Shown: in pieces, positions 9,769 through 17,776 of the stretch
Numbering within the stretch: the stretch's first letter is position 1
Layout: every line of letters begins with the position of its first letter
Origin: Carex sylvatica
Lineage: Eukaryota; Streptophyta; Magnoliopsida; Poales; Cyperaceae
DNA length: 23,601 nt
Assembly: GCA_964058845.1 (NCBI GenBank)
Contig: CAXKVR010000797.1
Coordinates: 1-23,601, forward strand
Reading direction: 5' to 3'
Translations under genes and position numbers: made by a program
Notes under the pieces: model-generated
Seen by the model: the letters and a program-made list of their open reading frames with translations, nothing else
The model's database searches: none
Told to the model about the DNA's origin: nothing

Positions 9769-10193
9769 GAGGTTGGCTACTATGCTTATATAAGCATATC
9801 CCCACATATGCTTATAACTCATTTTTGTGTTTCCAATGTCCAAATGGTCGATCTGAACCGTTAGATGTGATCTCTATATTGAAATGTGCTTGGAGACCAA
9901 ATTTTATATTTTTCTGAATTTGTTTACTATTTATTAAGTCACTTTGAAAATCGCTGATCAAACGGTGGCTTCTGATTTTACTGTTTTGTTAAGTCACCGT
10001 TGGATCAGCGATTTTCAAAGTGGCTTAATAAATAGTTAAAAAATTCAGAAAAATGTAAAATTTGATCTCCAAGCACATTTCAATATAGAGATCACATCTA
10101 ACGGTTCAGATCGACCATTTGGACATTGGAAACACAAAAATGAGTTATAAGCATATGTGGGAATGTGCTTATATAAGCATAGTAGCCAACCTC
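9769..10193. mobile_element. Foldback MITE, type C copy 2 (425 bp)
   Basis: It has the same GAGGTTGGCTACTATGC ends, core and asymmetric loop as the copy at 8652-9077, and looks almost identical by eye. The left flank is ATATACATA and the right flank is AAAGTAAAT (10194-10202), so it has no target duplication of its own. Its flanks match those of the next copy: AAAGTAAAT also lies directly before 10354, and the CATATA repeat follows 10778. The pair therefore looks like one compound unit. Confidence 0.9.
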
Positions 10194-10353
10194 AAAGTAA
10201 ATCAAAGAATTACGTGGGAGAAAAAACACAGAGGACGAGATTAAAAAGATTTATATATAACATATCTAATATTTACAGTGCATGAAAAGATTAAAAAAAT
10301 AAAACTTGATAAAAAAAAGTTACAAAGGTTTAAATATAAAAAAAAAAGTAAAT
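10194..10353. other. 160-bp spacer between paired MITEs, bounded by AAAGTAAAT
   Basis: The spacer begins and ends with the same nine bases, AAAGTAAAT (10194-10202 and 10345-10353). Between them are 142 bp of AT-rich DNA without ORF or inverted repeat. The nine-base match is the length of a target duplication, which suggests this was once the flanking DNA of a single inserted copy that was later duplicated or circularised. Confidence 0.7.
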
Positions 10354-10778
10354 GAGGTTGGCTACTATGCTTATATAAGCATATCTCGACATATACTTAT
10401 AACTCATTTTTATATTTCCAATGTCCAAATGGTTGATATAAACCGTTAGATGTGATCTCTATATTGAAATGTGCTTGGAGACCAAATTTTACATTTTTCT
10501 GAATTTGTTTACTATTTATTAAGTCACTTTGAAAATTGCTGATCCAACGGTAGCTTCTGATTTTACTGTTTTGTTAAGCCACCGTTGGATCAGCGATTTT
10601 CAAAGTGGCTTAATAAATAGTAAACAAATTCAGAAAAATGTAAAATTTGGTCTTCAAGCACATTTCAATATAAAAATCACATCTAACGGTTCAGATCGAC
10701 CATTTAGACATTGGAAACACAAAAATGAGTTATAAGCATATGTGAGAATATGCTTATATAAGCATAGTAGCCAACCTC
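10354..10778. mobile_element. Foldback MITE, type C copy 3 (425 bp)
   Basis: Third copy of the GAGGTTGGCTACTATGC element, same orientation as the other two by its loop. It differs by scattered substitutions (for example, at the left end, CATATCTCGACATATAC where copy 1 has CATATCCCCACATATGC). The left flank is AAAGTAAAT. The right flank is (CATATA)n, matching the left flank of copy 2 apart from one base. Confidence 0.9.
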
Positions 10779-10814
<36 letters not shown>

Positions 10815-10839
10815 TTATATTATATTATATTATATATAC
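10779..10839. repeat. (CATATA)n then (TATAT)n microsatellite
   Basis: Several CATATA units are followed by TATAT-type repeats. The last nine bases, TATATATAC (10831-10839), are the left target duplication of the next element. Confidence 0.88.
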
Positions 10840-11254
10840 GAGGAGGGTTCAAATGCACCATCATTTTGATGCTCCAATATGCTTCACATAGACTACATCC
10901 TTTATCTCCATTTTCAAAGTCCGAACAGTCGATCCGAACCGCTCAACATAATCTTCATAATAAAATATGCTTGGAGACAAAAATTTATGTTTTTTAGAAT
11001 TTTTTTACTATTTTTTAAGTTAGATACAAAATCACTTTTTTAAGGAGATTCTGAACCATCCGATAAAGTCATATTGTATCTATCTAAAAAAATAGTAAAC
11101 AAATTCTAAAAAATATAAAATTTGGTCTCCAAGCATATTTTATTATGAAGATCATGTTGAGCGGTTCGGATCGACTATTCGGACTTTGAAAATAGAGATC
11201 AAGAACGTGGAGCATATTGGAGCACCAAAATGATGGTGCATTTGAACCCTCCTC
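10840..11254. mobile_element. Foldback MITE, type D (415 bp), 9-bp target duplication
   Basis: It starts GAGGAGGGTTCAAATGCACC and the other end is its reverse complement. The arms share with the other types the phrases TTTTCAAAGTCCGAACAGTC, TGCTTGGAGAC and TTTACTATTTTTTAAG. The centre is A/T-rich with a short unpaired part. TATATATAC lies on both sides (10831-10839 and 11255-11263), a perfect 9-bp duplication inside TA repeat. A half copy with a similar end lies at 12298-12471. Confidence 0.9.
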
Positions 11255-11267
11255 TATATATACATAA

Positions 11268-11436
11268 AAAAAAAAAAAAAATCAAACCGTGGATATTTTA
11301 TTTATTCAAACCCTATTATGCAAAAAAAAGCAAACAAAAAAAAATCACAGTTGGACATTTTTTAAATTCTGATCAGACCCTGGTTATTTTTATTAAAATA
11401 TAAAAATAAAAATCTCGGTTATCCAGAGTTACAATA
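11268..11436 (-). repeat. Right arm of the large diverged inverted repeat
   Basis: Reverse complement of the arm at 5439-5640: poly-A, then CAAACCGTGGATATTTTATT, TTCAAACC, and finally AAATTCTGATCAGACCCTGG with AT-rich sequence beyond. About 5.6 kb now separates the arms, nearly all of it inserted elements and microsatellite. Confidence 0.75.
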
Positions 11437-11789
11437 TTATGGGAAAAAAATATTGTTATTTTTAAATTCACTACATGTAAAACTTATTAATAAAAAAATA
11501 TATCATTTATAGTTTCAAGTTTTTTTTCCATAAATATTTTTTCAGAAAGTTGACCAAATATTACTATAGTTTATAGCATGCCAAAATTAGAAGTCGTTTA
11601 TGTTTTCTATTTTTGTAACCACGAGATAAAAATAAAATCGGCAAAAGCATATTCTCTATTTCAAAACTATTTACCGAAATGAATGTAAATTGTAAAATAC
11701 ACAAACAAAAAAGAAACATACAAAACAGTACTCTATTATGTAAAAAGTATATCAATATGTTCCTATGAAGATTTATTATTTAAATAAAA
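11437..11789. other. Unassigned AT-rich DNA
   Basis: No ORF with recognisable content, no inverted repeat, no target duplication. The 63-codon minus frame here has plain AT-rich composition. Confidence 0.5.
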
Positions 11790-12290
11790 GGAGCCTGATA
11801 ATTGTACATCAAACAAAATCTCTTAGCGTGTCCCCCAAGTAGTTTAACTTTCATTTCTAGCGCTAATATCCAAACATTTAAAGCTATGTTTATAACATTT
11901 TACAATGCTACTCGCAAGCATTTAAACCTTTATCTACAATCATTAAACTTCTAAATATGTATAGTTTTAACTCCTAATCACTTTTATTTCAAGCAAAAAA
12001 TGGAAATATTCATTTCATCCAATTTTTTTCCTCTCATCATTCTCATTCATTTTCTCGATGATCCGTGATAAATTTTGCGAATCTAAAAATATGAACATTT
12101 TTTACCCGATTTTCTCTTTCAAATGAGATCCATGGAGAATAACTTTCAAGTTATATTTGTGTCGTAATTTTTTTTTACCACTTTAAATCTTTGTGATTTT
12201 TATTTTTTCATTTTACTTCAAAATAATATAAACCTCTGTTTACAAGCATATAAACTAAACAATAAAAAAAAAAATTCAGCAAAGTGATGA
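11790..12290 (+). mobile_element. Left half of a GGAGCCTGAT foldback element
   Basis: It starts GGAGCCTGATAATTG and runs through TACTCGCAAGCATTTAAA and TTTTCTCTTTCAAATGAGAT. This matches, in order, the reverse complement of the right arm of the element at 18565-19490, which ends ATTAATCAGGCTCC. Only one arm is present. The expected second arm is replaced near 12290 by half of an unrelated foldback element, so this is half of a chimera. Confidence 0.75.
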
Positions 12291-12468
12291 GTTTTAAAAA
12301 TTCTGAAAAAATAGTAAAAAATTTCCAAAAAATGTAAAATTTGGTCTCCAAGCACATTTTAATATGAAGAACACATTGGAAGGTTCGAATCGACTATTTG
12401 AACTTTAAAAATGAAGATATGAGGGGAGGGTGCACATTAGGAGCACAAAAGGTGCATTTTAAAATCTC

Positions 12469-12471
<3 letters not shown>
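12291..12471. mobile_element. Right half of a type D-like foldback MITE
   Basis: Contains ATAGTAAAAAATTTCC, AAATTTGGTCTCCAAGCACA and a terminus with GAGCAC, GGTGCATTTTAAAATC and TCCTC. These are the right-arm features of the element at 10840-11254. No left arm is present. It ends directly against a (TA)n tract, like the full-length copies. Confidence 0.75.

Positions 12472-12503
<32 letters not shown>
12472..12503. repeat. (TA)n microsatellite
   Basis: About 15 perfect TA units between the half-element ending at 12471 and the element starting at 12504. Confidence 0.95.
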
Positions 12504-12506
<3 letters not shown>

Positions 12507-12905
12507 TTGGGCTACTGTGCTTCGCGGAGTAAGTGACTGTTTTACTTCACACTCATATTTTATGATTTTAAAGTTCAAAACAGTGATCGAAACTGTTCAA
12601 GTTGATCTCCATATTAAATTGTGCTGGGAGACCAAATTTTACATTTTTTTGAAATTTTTTACTATTTCTTTAGAATTTTTGAAAATCACTGTTTTTGATG
12701 GTCCAGAATTTTCTGAAAACCAACGATTTTCAAAAATTATAAAGAAATAGTAAAAAAATTTCAAAAAATATAAAATTTTGTTTTCAAGTACAATTTAATA
12801 TGGAGATCAACTTGAAAGGTTCCAATTGACGTTTTGAACTATAAAATCGAAGATATAGACATCAAGTAAAACACTCGTTTTACTTCGCGAAGCACCGTAG
12901 CCCAA

Positions 12906-12908
<3 letters not shown>
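12504..12908. mobile_element. Foldback MITE, type E (405 bp)
   Basis: It starts GAGTTGGGCTACTGTGCTTC and ends in GAAGCACCGTAGCCCAACTC, its reverse complement. A subterminal TTCGCGGAG/TTCGCGAAG and GTTTTACTTC also pair. The core again has TGGGAGACCAAATTTTACAT and TTTACTATTTCTTTAG, leading to a short loop. The left flank is (TA)n and the right flank (CT)n, so there is no clean target duplication; expansion of the CT tract from the terminal CTC could have erased it. Confidence 0.85.

Positions 12909-12958
<50 letters not shown>
12909..12958. repeat. (CT)n(TA)n microsatellite
   Basis: Perfect CT repeats directly continue the terminal CTC of the preceding element, then switch to TA repeats. Confidence 0.95.
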
Positions 12959-12960
<2 letters not shown>

Positions 12961-13373
12961 AATCTAGGGTGTGATGTGCTCACTGAGAAGGTTTGGTGAG
13001 CACAACTCCAAAAGTATATCGGATCGGTTTCAAACAAAAAATCAAAACCGTTAAAATTCATGTACTTACTGAGTGATGCATGTAAATTCAAAATTTTGAA
13101 AGTTTCGAATTCATTTGCTACAAGGTCAAGCGATCAAAGAAACGATGAAGAATAAATATTTAAAACAACTTATAAAATAACTTATAAAATGTTCATTTCT
13201 TTAACCGCTTGACCTTGTAGCAAATAAATTTGAAACTTTCAAAATTTTGCATTTACATGCATCACTTATGAAGTACATGGATTTTAATAGTTTGAATTTG
13301 TCATTTAAAGTCAATTGCTTTTGGAGTTGTGCTCACCAAACTCTCTTGGTGAGCATGTCACACCCAAACTTTG
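12959..13373. mobile_element. Foldback MITE, GGGTGTGA type (about 415 bp)
   Basis: Left end CAAATCTAGGGTGTGATGTG and reverse-complemented right end CAAAGTTTGGGTGTGACATG match in most positions. Subterminal palindromes built on GTGCTCAC and GGTGAGCAC are on each side. The inner arms carry GAGTGATGCATGTAAAT and TTGCTACAAGGTCAAGCG. The first phrase is shared with the elements at 14109-14498 and 16244-16587, although the termini differ. Boundaries are uncertain by a few bases and no target duplication is seen because microsatellites abut both sides. Confidence 0.78.
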
Positions 13374-13379
13374 CTCTCG

Positions 13380-13415
<36 letters not shown>
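13374..13415. repeat. (CT)n(TA)n microsatellite
   Basis: Imperfect then perfect CT repeats followed by TA repeats, the same order as at 12909-12958 and 13936-13971. Confidence 0.92.
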
Positions 13416-13547
13416 GAGGGATCAAGTTACAATAATTTTTGGGTTACAACAACTATTTTCTATATTTTTAAAGTCTAAATCGCCGATCCAAACCGTTAGA
13501 TGTGATCTCTACAATTAAATGTGCTTGGAGACCAAATTTTACATATT
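13416..13547. mobile_element. Left half of a type B foldback MITE
   Basis: It starts GAGGGATCAAGTTACAATAA and continues to AACCGTTAGATGTGATCTCT and TGCTTGGAGACCAAATTTTA, matching the left arm of the split element at 6271-8615. It stops abruptly where the next element begins. The second arm is absent downstream, so this is a truncation, not a simple interruption. Confidence 0.8.
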
Positions 13548-13921
13548 TACCGGTAGCACTTCGACCTAAGTGCTTACGGAGTCATATTTTTGTATTTGAT
13601 GTTCAAACAACAAATCCAAATCATTTGATATTCAATCTATATTAAAATATGCTTGGAGATCAAATTTTATATTTTTTGAAATTTTTTTACTATTTATTAA
13701 GTTGGTTTAAGAACCGTTGTTTTTCAATGCTGCAGAAATTTAATAAAAACAACGATTTTCAAACCAACTTAATAAATAGTAAAAAAATTTCAAAAAATAT
13801 AAAATTTGGTCTCCAAGCACATTTTAATATAGATTGAATATCTAACAGTTTGGATTTATTGTTTGAACATCAAATACTAAAATATGACCCCGTAAGCACT
13901 TAGGTCGAAGTGCTACCGGTA
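13548..13921. mobile_element. Foldback MITE, type F (374 bp)
   Basis: It starts TACCGGTAGCACTTCGACCT and ends with the reverse complement. The arms share AAATATGCTTGGAGATCAAA and TTTACTATTTATTAAG with types A-E. The centre pairs GTTGGTTT with AAACCAAC around a loop containing ATGCTGCAG. The flanks ACATATT and CCAATTTAG give no target duplication, consistent with rearrangement at its left border. Confidence 0.85.
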
Positions 13922-13935
13922 CCAATTTAGTCATA

Positions 13936-13971
<36 letters not shown>
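13936..13971. repeat. (CT)n(TA)n microsatellite
   Basis: CT repeats then TA repeats. This is the third such tract in about 1 kb. Confidence 0.93.
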
Positions 13972-13972
<1 letters not shown>

Positions 13973-14108
13973 ACTATTTTATTATTATGTATTAACTACC
14001 AATATTATATTATCTAGTGTTAAACAGTTTTTTTTACTAAGTACAATTTTAGAATTATAAACTTTATTATTATATATAATTGATATATTTGTTGGTTCAT
14101 TCAATAAT

Positions 14109-14498
14109 GAATCCGGGTAGTATGACATCGGTGTCATATAATATAAAATTCAAAACATATTGATAAATTTCAAACGACTAATTCAAACTGTTCAAACTGA
14201 TTTACTTTATGAGTGATGCATTTACATACAATTTTTTTTATTTTTTTGAGTTATTATAGTATCAAGTCAAAAATGTTGAAAAATAATTGCATTAAAATTA
14301 ACTTGAAAACTCTCATATTTGACCAATGGACTTGATACTAAATAAATTCAAAATTTTATAAATTTTGTACGTAAACACACAACTAATGAAGTAGATCAGT
14401 TTGAATTACTTAAATTCATTATTTGAAATTTATTTGATAGAGTTTGAAGTTAGTATTATATGGATTGAAATGACACTGATGTCATACTAGCGAGACTC
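14109..14498. mobile_element. Foldback MITE, TAGTATGACATC type (390 bp), 9-bp target duplication
   Basis: The left terminus is GAATCCGGGTAGTATGACAT and the reverse-complemented right terminus is GAGTCTCGCTAGTATGACAT, matching in all but a few positions. The arms contain TTTACTTTATGAGTGATGCA and a TAGTATCAAGTC phrase, each mirrored. TTCAATAAT flanks both sides (14100-14108 and 14499-14507), a perfect 9-bp duplication. This supports a Mutator-like MITE. A truncated relative is at 16244-16587. Confidence 0.9.
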
Positions 14499-14507
14499 TT
14501 CAATAAT

Positions 14508-14803
14508 AGCTAAGTATACTTAATATTTAATTAGTAATTACTGATATTTATTAAATTATTGTATCCTCGAGATACTCATTAGTAAATTAATATTTTCTCA
14601 AAAATAAATATAAAAATAAGTATCCAACGAGAATGTCAACAAAATTCAAATACCAATCCCTATCACATGTCTTTTCACAAGGAGAAGCCAAAAATGTATA
14701 AACCTTAAACGAACCTATCCAAATTTGGAAGTAGCTTAGAAGCTTCCTATAATCCAATACAAAGAATCAGTGCTTTCCTTTATTTATTTTTTCTTATGAA
14801 AAA
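14508..14803. other. Unassigned AT-rich DNA
   Basis: Nothing is recognised between the MITE target duplication and the Helitron-like end. Confidence 0.5.
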
Positions 14804-14840
14804 CTAGTATGATCTGCCCGCGAATAAAGGCAAGGTAGAT
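14804..14840 (-). mobile_element. Possible Helitron 3' end, minus strand
   Basis: On the minus strand the sequence reads GCGGGCAGATCATACTAG and is followed by T. Plant Helitrons commonly end in a GC-rich hairpin, about ten bases, then CTAG before a target T. Spacing and ending fit. The hairpin partner (only GCC...GGC remains) is weak. The body would lie to the right, over the repeat region at 14990-16200. I did not find a matching 5' end. Confidence 0.4.
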
Positions 14841-14989
14841 ATCTACCAATTGAGAACCCACGTGTGATCACCATAACACATGCATTTAATATTCATATTC
14901 AATTCAGTTTCTTTATCCCTCTCTTTTACCAAAGACCGTGATAAATTGACGATAAATGATGTCAACTTTTTGGCAAATGTCACTGCCAA
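14841..14989. other. Unassigned DNA inside the possible Helitron
   Basis: No gene. The 84-codon frame starting at 14880 runs into the repeat units downstream and shows no known motif. Confidence 0.4.
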
Positions 14990-16205
14990 TACTTCTTTAG
15001 TTTCGAATCCAAGTCAGCAAACGAAGCTTCTAATGCAATTTCCAGAAGAGAAGCATTGGTATAACCTCTTATTTAAATTTACCAAACTCAAAAATATTTG
15101 TGGTTCCAATTGTTATACGTGTCTTTTCTTGTAATACTGAAATGTCAATAACTGTCAGGAGTTAAAGAAAACAAAGATCATAAAATTTAAAATTTGTTTT
15201 ACAGTGTATCAAATTCATGGCAAGGACTCTTTAGATTTTTCTTTTTTAAATTTACCAAACTTCAAACTATGGTTCTAATTGTTCCATATATATTTTTCTT
15301 GTAATACTGAATTGTCAATAACTGTTAGGTGGTATTGGAAATAAGTAGTGGTGTCAATGACACTCTTTAATATGTTTATTCAATATGTATTGTATTTGAA
15401 AAAACGGATAAGAATAAGATTTTTTTTTGTTACTTATTTAGTACGAGCAAGGATAAATATATTATTTTCAGCATTATAACGGATTATTATAACGGTAAGG
15501 ATACGGACAAAGATTATTTATTACCCAATATCCTATAAGATAATTTAAAAAAGTAAAATTGTATAAATAGATATATATTTATACATAAATGATACATGAT
15601 ATATTAAAATTTTATTTTTTAACTAAACTTTCATAATACCAATTAGTATTCATTATTAATTTTTTGTTCATTTTTCTTATTTTGAAATTTTTTTTTACTG
15701 AAAGTACAAATAGGAATGTCAATAGTATTTTTTTTCATACGTTTATCTGACCCATATTGTACTCGAAAAGACGGATAAGGATAAGAATTTTGTTCGTTAA
15801 TTATCCCATATGAAAAAATAGTACATACTTTATTATTATTATAATGAATATGGATATAAAAATATTTTCATCCGATATGTATCGTATCCATTGACACCCT
15901 TAGAAACAAGAAACACAAAATTTTAAATTTACTTTACACAAAATTAAATAGTCAACTATTCAATGTATCAAATTCATTGCAACGACTCTTTTGATTTATC
16001 TTAATTAAATTTATTAAATTTCGAAATATTTGTGGTTCCAAGTATTCTTTACATCTTTTCATGCAAATACTAAATTGTCAATAACTGTCAGGACTTCCTA
16101 AAAACAAAGATCATAAAATTTAAAATTTATATTTTACAAAAAATGAAAAAAAGTCAAATATTCAATGCATCAAATTTCATTGCAAGGACTTTCGATTTAA
16201 TGACT
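14990..16205 (+). repeat. Diverged repeat of about 180 bp, interrupted by a hAT MITE
   Basis: A phrase order recurs: AAATTTACCAAACT, GTGGTTCCAA, CTTTTCTTGTAATACTGAA, TGTCAATAACTGTCAGG, AAACAAAGATCATAAAATTT, then TTCATTGCAAGGACT-like. It is seen at about 15067-15237, at 15238-15345 continuing at 15903-15990, and at 15991-16200. The middle unit is split by the hAT-type MITE at 15346-15902. With that element removed, three units in direct orientation follow one another. Confidence 0.75.
15346..15902. mobile_element. hAT-type MITE (557 bp), 8-bp target duplication
   Basis: The left terminus is TAGTGGTGTCAATG and the reverse-complemented right terminus is TAAGGGTGTCAATG. The flanks GAAATAAG (15338-15345) and GAAACAAG (15903-15910) match in 7 of 8 bases. 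An 8-bp duplication with a (T)AGGGGTGTCAAT-like terminus is typical of plant hAT elements. The interior has phrases such as ACGGATAAGGATAAG on both sides, and no coding capacity. It sits inside one unit of the 180-bp repeat. Confidence 0.88.
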
Positions 16206-16243
16206 TTTTGATCTTGAACAAAGCAAATTCCGTAGTACATCTA

Positions 16244-16587
16244 GGGTTTGGCTAGTATAACATCAATGTCATTTTAGTCTATATAACACCAACTCTAAAA
16301 CCTATCAAATCGAGTTCAAATGGTGAATTCAAACCGTTCAAACCAGTTTACTTTATGAGTGATGCGTTTACATGCAAACTTTTTATACTTTCGAGTTATT
16401 TTAGTATCAAATCAAGTGGCAAAAAAATTAAAAAATGAATGTATTAAAATTAACTTAAAAACTCAAACATTTGACCGCTTGACTTGATATCAAATAAACT
16501 CAAAAACTTATAAATTTTACATGTAAACGCACAACTTATGAAGTAGATCGATCTGTTTGAACGGTTTGGATTCATCATTTGAACTTA
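16244..16587. mobile_element. Truncated TAGTATGACATC-type foldback MITE
   Basis: The left end GGGTTTGGCTAGTATAACAT and inner phrases TTTACTTTATGAGTGATGCG and TAGTATCAAATCAAG match the element at 14109-14498. The right arm is present as far as CGGTTTGGATTCATCATTTG. The terminal 90 bp or so, which should mirror TAGTATAACATC, is missing where the next element starts. Confidence 0.78.
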
Positions 16588-17522
16588 ATGTACATTGCGA
16601 ATTAAAATACCTATTTTAATTTGTACTCATTTTTTGTGATTTTAAGATCCAAATACCTGTTCAACAAGATCCATGCATTACAATAGACTTTAAGATCAAA
16701 TTTTATAATTTTTAAAACTTTTTATTATTCTTTTAAATAGATAAAAATCATTGTTTTATAGAAATTTCTAGACCAGAAAGAAACACCAATTTTACACCTA
16801 TCTAAAAAATACTAAAAAGTTCTTTTAAAGAAAATATATAAAACTTAGGTCTCCAAATACATATTAATATAGATGGGGTGTTCATCGAGTCCAATTTAAT
16901 TTATTTTAAACTGAACTAAGTGAGATCGTATTAAATTGTTTATTTTTTTCCAGTTAAATTGATTGGTTTGGTCTGGTCTGGTTCTTTTAAAAAAAAAACT
17001 GATTTAAATATTTGGTTCGGTTCAGTTTAGAAATTATTAAAACTGGTTAGACTTAATTGATTGAAAATAAAAGTATAATTCTTTTGAGCCTATAAAATTT
17101 TAATTATTTAATTATTTATTGTTTTCTTTCTCCTTGAGTCTAAAAATCACTAAACCCTAATCCAATTATGTGTATTAAAATAAATATTTTTGTGAGCCTA
17201 TAAACAATATTAAAAAAAATAACAAAAATTGTTTATTTTTTATTAACATTCTCATTTTAGTTCAATTGAACAAACTAAAATTTAGTTTAGTTTGATCGGT
17301 TAGGATTAAATTCGGTTGATAAGTTTATTTCATTCGGTTCGATTGTATTTCTAAAAACTGAATAAAATTTGGTTTGCTTATTTTATTTCGGTTTTTAACT
17401 AAACTGAATCAATGAACACCCATAAATATGAAAAACATGTTAATTGGTTCGTATTGGTTGTTTGAATTTTGAAATCACAAGACGAGTGCCAGTAAAACAT
17501 GTTTAATTCACGATGTGCGCCC
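16588..17522. mobile_element. Foldback MITE, type G, split by a hAT-like element
   Basis: The left part (16588-16874) and right part (17422-17522) are arms of one palindrome: GCGAATTAAAATACC and TTTGTGATTTTAAGATCC on the left match the reverse complement of the right. Diverged core phrases shared with types A-F remain (AGATCAAATTTTATAAT, TTATTATTC, TTAGGTCTCCAAATACA). Ends are approximate; no target duplication was found. It adjoins the truncated MITE on the left. Confidence 0.65.
16875..17421. mobile_element. hAT-like MITE nested in the type G element (547 bp)
   Basis: It starts GGGGTGTTCATCGAG and its reverse-complemented end is GGGTGTTCATTGA. The interior has many GGTTCGGTT, AAACTGAA and TTCGGTT phrases on both strands, a pattern common to plant elements with TGAACACCC ends. 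The flanks TAATATAG and TAAATATG are only a weak match for an 8-bp duplication, so the hAT assignment rests mainly on the termini. Confidence 0.75.
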
Positions 17523-17776
17523 ATCTCTCGAAATTTTATATATATCTTTCTTGAACATACAAAGTATCTATTTTTTTTTTATCTAACTCGCATATACATT
17601 TAAGTATGTCCTCTTAAAAATTATTTCCATACAATTTTTCCAGTCTAAATAGATAATCATAACTCTAATACTAATTATTGTATTTCAATGAAAAACCATA
17701 TTTTTACTTTGTTAATTCGCTAAAAAGAATTGATGAAAAAAGTAGGATGTTTTTTAACGAAGAGGGAGAAAGATAT
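17523..17776. other. Unassigned AT-rich DNA
   Basis: No structure is recognised apart from the last nine bases, GAAAGATAT, which are the target duplication of the next element. Confidence 0.5.

Noticed and set aside
5739..11254. Stowaway (Tc1/mariner) assignment for the TA-flanked MITEs
   Set aside because: Flanking TA alone would fit, but the matches are 9 bp long, the termini are not the Stowaway CTCCCTCC type, and non-TA relatives also show 9-bp duplications.
5739..11254. CRISPR-like array, because similar palindromic units recur
   Set aside because: The units are 378-426 bp transposons with target duplications, not short repeats with unique spacers, and the DNA is plant-like.
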